NCBI GenBank assembly: GCA_017548175.1
Contig: JAFYMZ010000159.1
Coordinates: forward strand, 1 to 11,426
DNA length: 11,426 nucleotides
Source: Clostridia bacterium
GTDB taxonomy: Bacteria; Bacillota_A; Clostridia; Oscillospirales; Butyricicoccaceae
Direction of reading: 5' to 3'
Part shown: positions 1 through 5,539 of the stretch, piece by piece
Position numbering within the stretch: the stretch's first letter is position 1
Layout: each line of letters begins with the position of its first letter
Notes under the pieces: generated by a model
The model's input: only the letters and a program-made list of their open reading frames with translations
Told to the model about the DNA's origin: nothing
Databases searched by the model: none
Position numbers and translations under genes: made by a program

Positions 1-264
1 CGCCAACAGGTTTGCACCCGGACCGCTGAGCGCGATAAAGGCATCTCGGCCATAGCCGAGATGCCCCTCGGTATAATCCAATCGCAGACCGCTGAGACGA
101 AACTCCAGTCGCTCTACCCTGCATCGCAGCAGCAGCATTGCTATCAAATGCCCCGTCTCATGGACAAGGGCTCCGCCGAACACCAGCAAATAAAAGCCGC
201 GGTCGTCCAGCAGAAACAACAGTACCACCGCAAGCAAAAACGGTTTAGAGCAGGTGATTTTCAT
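1..264 (-). CDS. spoIVFB: SpoIVFB-like M50 site-2 intramembrane metalloprotease, C-terminus cut by window edge
   Basis: Only the first 88 codons are present; the gene runs off the left edge. The translation begins MKITCSKPFLLAVVLLF (hydrophobic segment about residues 8-32) and carries the zinc-protease motif HETGH at residues 35-39 (H35 and H39 zinc ligands, E36 catalytic), inside a second hydrophobic stretch. After it come a basic linker and SGPGANLLA near residues 80-88, matching the 'A/SGP' segment that follows the active site in SpoIVFB and other M50 proteases. In the family, the enzyme sits in the mother-cell membrane round the forespore and cuts the pro-sequence off sigma-K. The ATG overlaps the stop of the upstream gene as ATGA, so translation is probably coupled, and the gene is third in an operon with spoIVA. 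Divergent pro-sigK strongly supports the SpoIVFB role. The generic M50 assignment is firm; the SpoIVFB identity is inferred from context because the C-terminal half is missing. Confidence 0.85.
   Translation of the reverse strand, partial: MKITCSKPFLLAVVLLFLLDDRGFYLLVFGGALVHETGHLIAMLLLRCRVERLEFRLSGLRLDYTEGHLGYGRDAFIALSGPGANLLA
40..65. repeat. Perfect 11-bp inverted repeat with 4-nt loop inside the M50 gene
   Basis: The arms GGCATCTCGGC (40-50) and GCCGAGATGCC (55-65) are exact reverse complements around CATA. The repeat lies in the coding region just before the conserved SGPG segment. It would form a stable mRNA hairpin on either strand. There is no T-run, so it is not a typical terminator. 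It may be chance in a GC-rich coding region. Confidence 0.55.
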
Positions 265-542
265 CCGTCTGCCTGCCCCTCGCCGAAAAAGAGTTGCCCA
301 AACACATCGGTCACACGCGTTTCCTCATCACCGCTGAAAAACTTTCCCACCTGTGCCACCGCATCTTCGTAAATCGCGGTAGCTTCCAACTTGGCACAAA
401 CTTGCTCCCGTAAGCGGATCAGCGGCTCGCTTTGACCGTAACACAGCAACAGTGCGCACAAAACGCAAAATGCAAAAATTGTCCAGCCGCAGCCGCTCCG
501 TTCTTTGGGTCGCCTGCCACGATAACGATTACCGCCTGCCAT
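261..542 (-). CDS. Small single-pass membrane protein in the SpoIVFA position (93 aa)
   Basis: No family was recognised with certainty. The N-terminus is basic (residues 1-16, many Arg/Lys), followed by one transmembrane segment at about residues 19-36 that is unusually Cys-rich. A roughly 57-residue hydrophilic tail follows, with predicted helices (QVCAKLEATAIYEDAVAQV) and an acidic patch GDEE. The basic N-terminus predicts a cytoplasmic N-terminus, with the tail across the membrane. The ATG starts 1 nt after the spoIVA stop and the TGA overlaps the M50 ATG, so it lies inside a tight operon and is almost certainly translated. The Shine-Dalgarno sequence is poor, which fits translational coupling. 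In Bacilli the gene before spoIVFB is spoIVFA, which anchors and inhibits the protease but carries a LytM/M23 domain; none is present here. A short functional analogue or shrunken SpoIVFA is an inference. Confidence 0.72.
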   Translation of the reverse strand: MAGGNRYRGRRPKERSGCGWTIFAFCVLCALLLCYGQSEPLIRLREQVCAKLEATAIYEDAVAQVGKFFSGDEETRVTDVFGQLFFGEGQADG

Positions 543-543
543 C

Positions 544-2022
544 TTACAGCAAAATGCAGATCAGGCCGCGGCTGCCTTCGTTGATGATACGCTCCAGTGT
601 CTCCTGCAGCTTGCCGCGCGCCTCCACCGGCATCCGGTAGAGTTTTCCCTGCAGACCGTCATTGACCAAACTGCTGAGCGATTTACCAAAGATATTGCTC
701 TCCCACAGTTTTTCCGGAGAATCTTCGAACTCGGCCAACAGATAACGGATCAATTCCTCCGACTGGCTCTCGCTGCCTACAATGGGATTGATCTCGGTCT
801 GCACGTTGGTCATGATCATATGAATGCTGGGCGCCGAGGCTTTCAGGCGTACACCGTAGTGGCCACCCTGCTTACTGATCTCAGGCTGCTCGAACTTCAA
901 TTCTTCCATACTTGGCATCACGATGCCATAACCGGTCTGCCGCACCTGCAGCAACGCCTGCTCCAGCCGGGCATATTCCCGCTGCATTTTGCTGAGTTCC
1001 AGCAGCAAAGGGAACAGCTGGCTCTCGCCGGACACTGCCACGCCGGTCTGCCGGGAGAGGATCTCGAAAAACAGTTCCCGATGCAGCGCCACCTCGATAT
1101 GTACCCGTCCCTCTGCCAGATCCATTCCGGTAATTTGTACCCGCTGCACACAGTCCAGTTCTTGCAGACGCGCAGCGGCCGCCTTGCAGGCTTTCATCCG
1201 GTCGATCTCCCGGCAGGCAGCAAGAATGTTTTCGTACAGACTGCTCTTCAGTTCCTCGCCTTCCTCCAGCATCGTTACCCATTCCGGAACAGTAAAGCAA
1301 TATTCCTTTACAGGAAATTCGTGCAGGATGTCTGTAAGGATGCACTCCACGTCCTGTGCATCCATCTTCGCGCAGTCCAAGACCCGGCAGGTAACGCCAT
1401 AGCGCGCCTCCAATTCCTTGCCCAATTTCCGCGCCGCAGGCGAAGCGGGCTGCGCGCTGTTCAGCAGAATACTGAACGGCTTGTGGATTTCCTTGAGTTC
1501 CGCCACGATCCGGGCTTCCGCCTCTTCGTAGGCTTCACGCCCGATGTCCCCCACCGTTCCGTCGGTAGTCACGACCAGGCCAATGGTAGAATGCTCCCGG
1601 ATCACTTTCCGCGTGCCGATCTCCGCCGCTTCGCTAAGAGGAACTTCCGTCTCCGACCAAGGTGTCCGCACCATACGCGGCTTGTCGTCCTCAGTGTGCC
1701 CCACCGCCTGCGGAATCATATAGCCGACACAATCGATCATCCGCACCCGCAGGTTTCCGCCGTTTTCCAGCGTCAGCGGCACCGCTTCTTCCGGAACGAA
1801 CTTCGGCTCTGCGGTCATAATGGTGCGGCCGGATGCGCTTTGCGGCAATTCATCCCGCGCACGTTCGCGCAGATACATATTTTCCATATTGGGCAGGACG
1901 GTGGTCTCCATAAAACGCTTGATAAAGGTAGATTTTCCCGTCCGTACCGGGCCGACGACGCCGATATAAATATCGCCGCCGGTCCGCGCTGCAATTTCCT
2001 GATACATGGTCGTATTGTTCAT
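544..2022 (-). CDS. spoIVA: Stage IV sporulation protein A, spore-coat basement ATPase
   Basis: The product is 492 residues, the length of Bacillus subtilis SpoIVA, and aligns along its whole length from memory. The N-terminus has TGGDIYIGVVGPVRTGKST with the Walker A lysine at residue 30. It is followed by DELPQSASGRTIMTAEPKFVP, a Walker-B-like region VRMIDCVGY and EHSTIGLVVTTDGT. The C-terminal part has QTGYGIVMPS, GVRLKASAPSIHMI and the family-typical end LERIINEGSRGLICILL. SpoIVA hydrolyses ATP to polymerise on the outer forespore membrane, recruited by SpoVM, and forms the platform for coat assembly. The start at 2022 is chosen because it has GGAGGG seven bases upstream and gives the family N-terminus; the open frame continues 39 codons further up, but those residues are not SpoIVA-like and overlap the promoter. 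It is first gene of an operon with the small membrane protein and the M50 protease, preceded by a sigma-E-like promoter. Confidence 0.98.
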   Translation of the reverse strand: MNNTTMYQEIAARTGGDIYIGVVGPVRTGKSTFIKRFMETTVLPNMENMYLRERARDELPQSASGRTIMTAEPKFVPEEAVPLTLENGGNLRVRMIDCVGYMIPQAVGHTEDDKPRMVRTPWSETEVPLSEAAEIGTRKVIREHSTIGLVVTTDGTVGDIGREAYEEAEARIVAELKEIHKPFSILLNSAQPASPAARKLGKELEARYGVTCRVLDCAKMDAQDVECILTDILHEFPVKEYCFTVPEWVTMLEEGEELKSSLYENILAACREIDRMKACKAAAARLQELDCVQRVQITGMDLAEGRVHIEVALHRELFFEILSRQTGVAVSGESQLFPLLLELSKMQREYARLEQALLQVRQTGYGIVMPSMEELKFEQPEISKQGGHYGVRLKASAPSIHMIMTNVQTEINPIVGSESQSEELIRYLLAEFEDSPEKLWESNIFGKSLSSLVNDGLQGKLYRMPVEARGKLQETLERIINEGSRGLICILL

Positions 2023-2056
2023 AAACACCCTCCGTGCCAATGGTTTCTTTGCTGCA

Positions 2057-2085
2057 AGAATATGTGTCCCGGCGGTAAAATATGC
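2057..2085 (-). promoter_or_regulatory. Sigma-E-like promoter of the spoIVA operon
   Basis: Read on the minus strand, -35 GCATATT (2079-2085), a 14-nt spacer and -10 CATATTCT (2057-2064). The sigma-E consensus is roughly KMATATT, 14-15 nt, CATACAMT, so the match is good at both elements and the spacing. The predicted start lies about 50 within 2045-2052, giving a leader of some 25-30 nt before the spoIVA ATG. This fits the known mother-cell sigma-E control of spoIVA. Confidence 0.65.
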
Positions 2086-2144
2086 CGCGCTGCCGCTGGA
2101 CTTGCAACAGACAACACTGCTTTTCATATTCTGTGCCATGTGAC

Positions 2145-2151
2145 AAGGAGG
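2145..2151 (+). promoter_or_regulatory. Ribosome binding site that fixes the sigK start
   Basis: AAGGAGG lies 6 nt before ATG 2158. The reading frame stays open for more than 1.3 kb upstream (antisense to spoIVA), so this site decides the true start. The start it gives yields a sigma-K pro-sequence of the expected length. A lone CATATTCT at 2125-2132 resembles a sigma-E -10, but no -35 could be seen the right distance away, so the sigK promoter itself is not located. Confidence 0.85.
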
Positions 2152-2157
2152 TTTTCT

Positions 2158-2856
2158 ATGCTGCCTACGACGATTTTTCTATTGGCCAACGTACTGTACC
2201 TGACCCTGCGCGTCTCCCCCGTTTCCGGTTCGTTCCCCCGTCCGCTTTCTCCACAGGAAGAAGAAATCGCCATTGCGCGCGCCGTAGCCGGTGACCGCGA
2301 GGCAAAAGACATTCTCATCCGGCATAATTTGCGTCTGGTCGCGCACATTGTAAAAAAATACTACGCCAGTCGTGCAGATCAGGACGATCTGATCTCCATC
2401 GGCACCATCGGCCTGATCAAGGCGGTGAACTCCTATCAGCCCGACAAAAAAATCAAATTGGCTACCTACTCTGCCCGGTGTATCGAAAATGAAATCTTAA
2501 TGTATTTCCGTTCGCTGCGCAGGCAGGCAACCGAAGTATCCCTATCCGACCCCATCGACAGCGATAAAGAAGGCAATCCTCTGTCCCTTTTGGATATCCT
2601 CAGTTGTGAAGACCACGTGCTGGAAGATCTGGAACAAGGCGATCAGCAGCGGCTGCTTCGTCAGTTTATGACGGAAAGCCTTACGCCACGGGAGCGCCGG
2701 GTGCTGGAACTCCGTTACGGGCTTTCCGGCGCCGGACCAATGCCCCAGCGCGAAGTGGCGGATGCCTGCGGGATCTCACGGTCATATATTTCGCGCATCG
2801 AAAAAAAGGCGCTGAGCAAATTGGCGCGCAGGTTTGAAGAAGAAGATGCAGATTGA
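2158..2856 (+). CDS. sigK: RNA polymerase sporulation sigma factor, pro-sigma-K
   Basis: The product is 232 residues. Residues 1-19 form a hydrophobic pro-sequence (MLPTTIFLLANVLYLTLRV), then SFPRPLS at 25-31, equivalent to the AFPQPLS that follows the cleavage site in B. subtilis pro-sigma-K. Region 2 is very conserved: HNLRLVAHIVKKYY (56-69), DDLISIGTIGLIKAV (76-90), KLATYSARCIENEILMYFR (100-118). Region 4 has LTPRERRVLELRYGL (175-189) and the helix-turn-helix REVADACGISRSYISRIEKKAL (198-219). The factor directs late mother-cell transcription (coat and cortex genes, lysis) once the pro-sequence is removed. By alignment the cut should fall near residues 19-20. The gene is intact, with no skin-type interruption. 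It is divergent from spoIVA and the SpoIVFB-like protease, its likely processing enzyme. Sigma-E is the nearest paralogue, but the pro-sequence pattern and DPIDSDKEGNPLSL favour sigma-K. Confidence 0.95.
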   Translation: MLPTTIFLLANVLYLTLRVSPVSGSFPRPLSPQEEEIAIARAVAGDREAKDILIRHNLRLVAHIVKKYYASRADQDDLISIGTIGLIKAVNSYQPDKKIKLATYSARCIENEILMYFRSLRRQATEVSLSDPIDSDKEGNPLSLLDILSCEDHVLEDLEQGDQQRLLRQFMTESLTPRERRVLELRYGLSGAGPMPQREVADACGISRSYISRIEKKALSKLARRFEEEDAD

Positions 2857-2875
2857 TCGATAAAAAACTTCATTA

Positions 2876-2904
2876 CATAAAAACTTTGCTGCCGTTCATA
2901 CTAA
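2876..2904 (+). promoter_or_regulatory. Weak candidate sigma-E-like promoter for the lipoprotein gene
   Basis: CATAAAA (2876-2882), a 14-nt spacer and CATACTAA (2897-2904) lie 29 nt before the lipoprotein ATG. The -10 resembles CATACAMT; the -35 matches only partly (MATATT expected). The 76-nt gap after sigK shows no terminator, so read-through from sigK is an alternative. Confidence 0.3.
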
Positions 2905-2932
2905 CCCTGAAGCTAAACTGGGAGGTTTCTGT

Positions 2933-3502
2933 ATGAAACGCAAAGTGTTACCCCTTTTTCTGGCAGTTCTCATTGTGCTGACGCTGGCAGCAGGCTGCAG
3001 CAGAAAAAATAATACCGACGATGTCAACAACGGGCAGAATCAGGAACAGAACGGTTCCGGCAACAACCAGTCCGGCAGCGGAAACAACAACGCCAACAAC
3101 AATGACGATGACAACAAGGAAAACCTTGCTGAAATCACCATGGAGCGCATTTCCGGATTTTTGGGCCGTACCAAGAACGATCTGGCCACGCTGTTCACCG
3201 GCGGTGCGACCATGACCGACGACGGCGAAATGTACCGGCAGAAGATCTACGGTGCCGATGCTCGCGTCCGTGCCGAATACGACAAGGACAACAAGATCCA
3301 GCGGTTCTATGTGTACACCGATGAAAACGGTTTTACCAACAGTTTCCGCACCGAGCTGGATAAACTGTACGGCACCTTTGATGAAACCAAGGGTTGGGAA
3401 AACAAAGACTTCCGCGTAAAGGTAGAACGCAAAAACGGCGAAGTCATTATGATCCTAGAGCGCGTGGACAGCAGCTCCGGCAATACCGTCAGCGGCCAGT
3501 AA
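2933..3502 (+). CDS. Putative lipoprotein with Asn-rich linker, function unknown
   Basis: The product is 189 residues and was not assigned to a family. It has a type II signal peptide, MKRKV then a hydrophobic core (residues 5-18) and lipobox AAGC with Cys22 as the lipidation site, so it should be tethered outside the cytoplasmic membrane. Residues 24-63 are a low-complexity Asn/Gly/Gln/Asp-rich spacer. The C-terminal part (about 64-180) looks like a compact alpha/beta domain: MERISGFLGRTKNDLATLF, a GxxMYRQKIYG strand, YDKDNKIQRFYVYTDENG, then alternating strands ending VKVERKNGEVIMILERV. The pattern 'LGRTKNDLATLFTGG' then short strands is loosely reminiscent of BLIP/SmpA-type folds, which is speculation. 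GGGAGG lies 7 nt before ATG. It follows sigK in the same direction, so expression in the mother cell during sporulation is possible. A strong hairpin terminator follows. Confidence 0.85.
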   Translation: MKRKVLPLFLAVLIVLTLAAGCSRKNNTDDVNNGQNQEQNGSGNNQSGSGNNNANNNDDDNKENLAEITMERISGFLGRTKNDLATLFTGGATMTDDGEMYRQKIYGADARVRAEYDKDNKIQRFYVYTDENGFTNSFRTELDKLYGTFDETKGWENKDFRVKVERKNGEVIMILERVDSSSGNTVSGQ

Positions 3503-3507
3503 CAATA

Positions 3508-3541
3508 AAAAGCAGACTCCGCAAAGAGTCTGCTTTTCTTT
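3508..3541. terminator. Bidirectional rho-independent terminator
   Basis: A perfect 12-bp stem, AAAAGCAGACTC (3508-3519) and GAGTCTGCTTTT (3526-3537), with loop CGCAAA. T-rich flanks follow on both strands (TTTTCTTTTT on plus, TTTTTATTG on minus). It lies between the convergent lipoprotein gene and the EamA transporter gene and can serve both. Confidence 0.9.
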
Positions 3542-3552
3542 TTGAAATAGAT

Positions 3553-4425
3553 TTATTCTTTTGTGCCGGAAAGTTCGTTCCAAAGGGTAAAGCCCAGAAT
3601 CAACAGGCCACCCACTACCTGCAGCAAGCCCATGCTCTCACCCAGCACCACCACAGAGATCAGCACCGCTACCAGCGGATCGATATAACTGAGGATGGCC
3701 GCTTTCTGACCGGGCAGGTCTTTCAGCGCAGAGAAGTACAAGCAATAGGTAACGCCGGTGTGGAACAGACCGACTACCAGCAGGCAGACCAAGCCGGGGA
3801 TCTGCAGCGTGCCAAGGTTGACACCGCCGGTGCACAGCACATAGGGCACCAGCACCACAATGGCCGAAATAAACTGGATGAAGGTACGCTGGATGCCATC
3901 TACACCCTGCACAAACTTGTTCATCAACACCACGCTGGCATAAAAACAAGCCGCGCCCAAGCCACAGACGATGCCCAGCAGGTCGGTTCCGCCCTTGCTC
4001 ATATCACCGGACACGGTGATCATCACCAGGCCAACGGTACTCATCACAAAGCAAATCAGCTGCTTTGGCGTTAGTTTTTCGCGGAACAGCAGCGGACTGA
4101 CTGCAGTAACGATGACAGGGGCAAAATAATAGCTGAGAGTTGCCACCGAAACGGTGGTGTAGCGGTATGCCTCAAACAGCAAGATCCAATTGATGCCCAT
4201 AGCAACACCGGAGCCAAGCAACACCGGCAATTGCTTGCGCATAGCCGCAAAGTCCAGTTTCTGGCCTTTTACTAACAGGAAGCCAGCAATCAGCAACGCT
4301 GCCAGCACCGCCCGGTACAGGGCGATCTCGCCGGAAGCCAACGGGATATTTCGCACAAAAAGTCCAATAGTGCCGAACACGGTCATGGACATGATCAGCA
4401 TGCCACGGGGAGAAAGGCGTTTCAT
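3553..4425 (-). CDS. EamA-family (DMT superfamily) membrane transporter
   Basis: The product is 290 residues of mostly hydrophobic helices, the usual size for a ten-helix drug/metabolite transporter. There are two tandem EamA repeats: about residues 8-140 (MLIMSMTVFGTIGLFVRNI opens helix 1; ALYRAVLAALLIAGFLLV helix 2; GINWILLFEAYRYTTVSVATLSYYFAPVIV) and about 150-285 (LGIVCGLGAACFYASVVLMNK; second-repeat motif GVTYCLYFSALKDLPGQKAAILSYIDPLVAVLISVVVLGE). The EamA signature of a proton/substrate exchanger in the cytoplasmic membrane is clear; the substrate (amino acids, nucleosides and other metabolites in relatives) cannot be read from sequence. The start has GAGGAA 9 nt upstream. It lies 48 nt downstream of the GH3 hexosaminidase gene with no visible terminator between, so the two are probably one operon, which hints at export or uptake linked to cell-wall sugar recycling (inference). 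Confidence 0.93.
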   Translation of the reverse strand: MKRLSPRGMLIMSMTVFGTIGLFVRNIPLASGEIALYRAVLAALLIAGFLLVKGQKLDFAAMRKQLPVLLGSGVAMGINWILLFEAYRYTTVSVATLSYYFAPVIVTAVSPLLFREKLTPKQLICFVMSTVGLVMITVSGDMSKGGTDLLGIVCGLGAACFYASVVLMNKFVQGVDGIQRTFIQFISAIVVLVPYVLCTGGVNLGTLQIPGLVCLLVVGLFHTGVTYCLYFSALKDLPGQKAAILSYIDPLVAVLISVVVLGESMGLLQVVGGLLILGFTLWNELSGTKE

Positions 4426-4473
4426 AACAAGATTCCTCGTTCGTATGATTTTATTTTGTAAAGTGAATATTCT

Positions 4474-5475
4474 TTACAGCAGCCCCAGCTTCTGCTTCCA
4501 CTTCAGGACACGGAGAACGCTCCGGTCCAAAGATTCCATGGAAACACGGCCATCTTCCACGGCGCCGCGAACACGCTGGATACCGGAAGCGATGTCCTGG
4601 ATCATCAGCATATCATTGCCGCACATCAGTGCGCGCACGCAAGGATCTTCGCCGTTGCAATGCTTGACGATAGCCTGCATGTTCATATCGTCGGTCATCA
4701 GAATACCTTCGAAGCCCATCTTCTCGCGAATATACTGATGTACAGTGGGAGACAGAGATGCGGGCTGCTGGGCATCAAAGCATTCGACGATGGTATGAGA
4801 CACCATGATGCTGTCGGCGCCGCCGTCAATACCGGCCTGGAAGGGCACCAGATCTACATTTTCAAACTGAGACAAAGGACGGGCGTCGAATGCCAGTTCC
4901 TTATGGGTGTCACGGTTGTCGCTATAACCCGGGAAATGCTTCAGAGAGCTTCCCACCTTCTCCTCGCTCATGATCTGACAAACTGCCTTGGTATATTCTG
5001 CAGTTTCGGCAGCATCGCTGCTGTAAACACGGGGATAAATGAAAGCCTCGGGGTTGTCACTCATATCAGCAACGGGAGCAAAGTTGACATTGATGTCAAA
5101 GGAACGCAGGAAACGGCACTTTTCTACGGCATCCTGTTTGACCAGTTCCAGACCGCCTTCCTTCTTCAGGTCCATAGGCGACTTGAAGCGCGCTTCACGC
5201 AGCTGGGGCTGACGGCTGACGCGCACTACGGTGCCGCCTTCCTCATCCACACACATCAGCAAAGGCAGCTTGGCCTTGCTCTGGATGCGTGCCATTTTTT
5301 CACGCAGCTGGTCGCCGGTCATCTCTGCCACATCGGCAGCAAACAGAACCAGACCGCCGGGCTGCATTGCCTCAACACCGGACTCTACATCCGCATCCAC
5401 ATGGCTCCACAGAAAGATCTGTCCGATTTTTTCTTCCAGGGTCATTTCCTGTACGATTTTTTTCAGATGTTCCAT
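4474..5475 (-). CDS. nagZ: Glycoside hydrolase family 3 beta-N-acetylhexosaminidase (NagZ-type)
   Basis: The product is 333 residues, matching single-domain NagZ-like GH3 enzymes. Visible landmarks are MTLEEKIGQIF (11-21), CVDEEGGTVVRV (75-86), NVNFAPVADM (129-138), the signature KHFPGYSDNRDTH (179-191) with the Asp189/His191 acid-base dyad of NagZ enzymes, and GILMTDDMNMQAI (257-269) with Asp262 as likely nucleophile. There is no signal peptide, so it should act in the cytoplasm, removing beta-linked GlcNAc from imported muropeptide sugars such as GlcNAc-anhydro/MurNAc (family knowledge). The start at 5475 is preceded by AGGAGA with 5-nt spacing; a longer frame to 5517 would need a TTG without a ribosome site. 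It is divergent from the deacetylase gene and is probably co-transcribed with the EamA transporter gene. The symbol is given by similarity; exact substrate is unproven. Confidence 0.9.
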   Translation of the reverse strand: MEHLKKIVQEMTLEEKIGQIFLWSHVDADVESGVEAMQPGGLVLFAADVAEMTGDQLREKMARIQSKAKLPLLMCVDEEGGTVVRVSRQPQLREARFKSPMDLKKEGGLELVKQDAVEKCRFLRSFDINVNFAPVADMSDNPEAFIYPRVYSSDAAETAEYTKAVCQIMSEEKVGSSLKHFPGYSDNRDTHKELAFDARPLSQFENVDLVPFQAGIDGGADSIMVSHTIVECFDAQQPASLSPTVHQYIREKMGFEGILMTDDMNMQAIVKHCNGEDPCVRALMCGNDMLMIQDIASGIQRVRGAVEDGRVSMESLDRSVLRVLKWKQKLGLL

Positions 5476-5480
5476 TTCTA

Positions 5481-5486
5481 TCTCCT
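5481..5486 (-). promoter_or_regulatory. Ribosome binding site fixing the GH3 start
   Basis: AGGAGA on the minus strand, 5 nt before ATG 5475. It rules out the longer frame opening at a TTG at 5517. The 64-nt space shared with the divergent deacetylase gene shows AT-rich sequence, but no promoter pair could be placed with confidence. Confidence 0.75.
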
Positions 5487-5539
5487 GCTTTCTTAGAATA
5501 AACTCTTTATCAAACAATAATTTTCAAAGGGGTTTGCTT

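Noticed and set aside
61..372. Plus-strand open frame of 103 codons over the protease and small membrane protein genes
   Set aside because: No ribosome site or family similarity, and the antisense strand holds overlapping genes with a clear zinc-protease motif.
2023..2139. N-terminal extension of SpoIVA by 39 residues
   Set aside because: The shorter start at 2022 has a good ribosome site and the exact family length (492 aa); the extension covers the promoter region.
820..2157. Long plus-strand open frame upstream of and in frame with sigK, suggesting a 678-residue fusion
   Set aside because: It lies antisense to the clearly recognisable spoIVA gene, has no family features, and the ribosome site AAGGAGG at 2145 gives sigK its normal start.
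2158..2856. Possible skin-like interruption of sigK
   Set aside because: The sigK frame is continuous from start to stop with all regions present, and no recombinase or repeat is seen.
4426..4473. Sigma-E-like pair (GAATATT ... CATACGAA) before the EamA gene
   Set aside because: The spacer is 18 nt rather than 14-15, and the -10 match is partial.
3394..5496. Plus-strand open frames opposite the EamA and GH3 genes (3394-4074, 4660-5496)
   Set aside because: They are antisense shadows rich in Gln/His, with no domain, against clear transporter and GH3 signatures.
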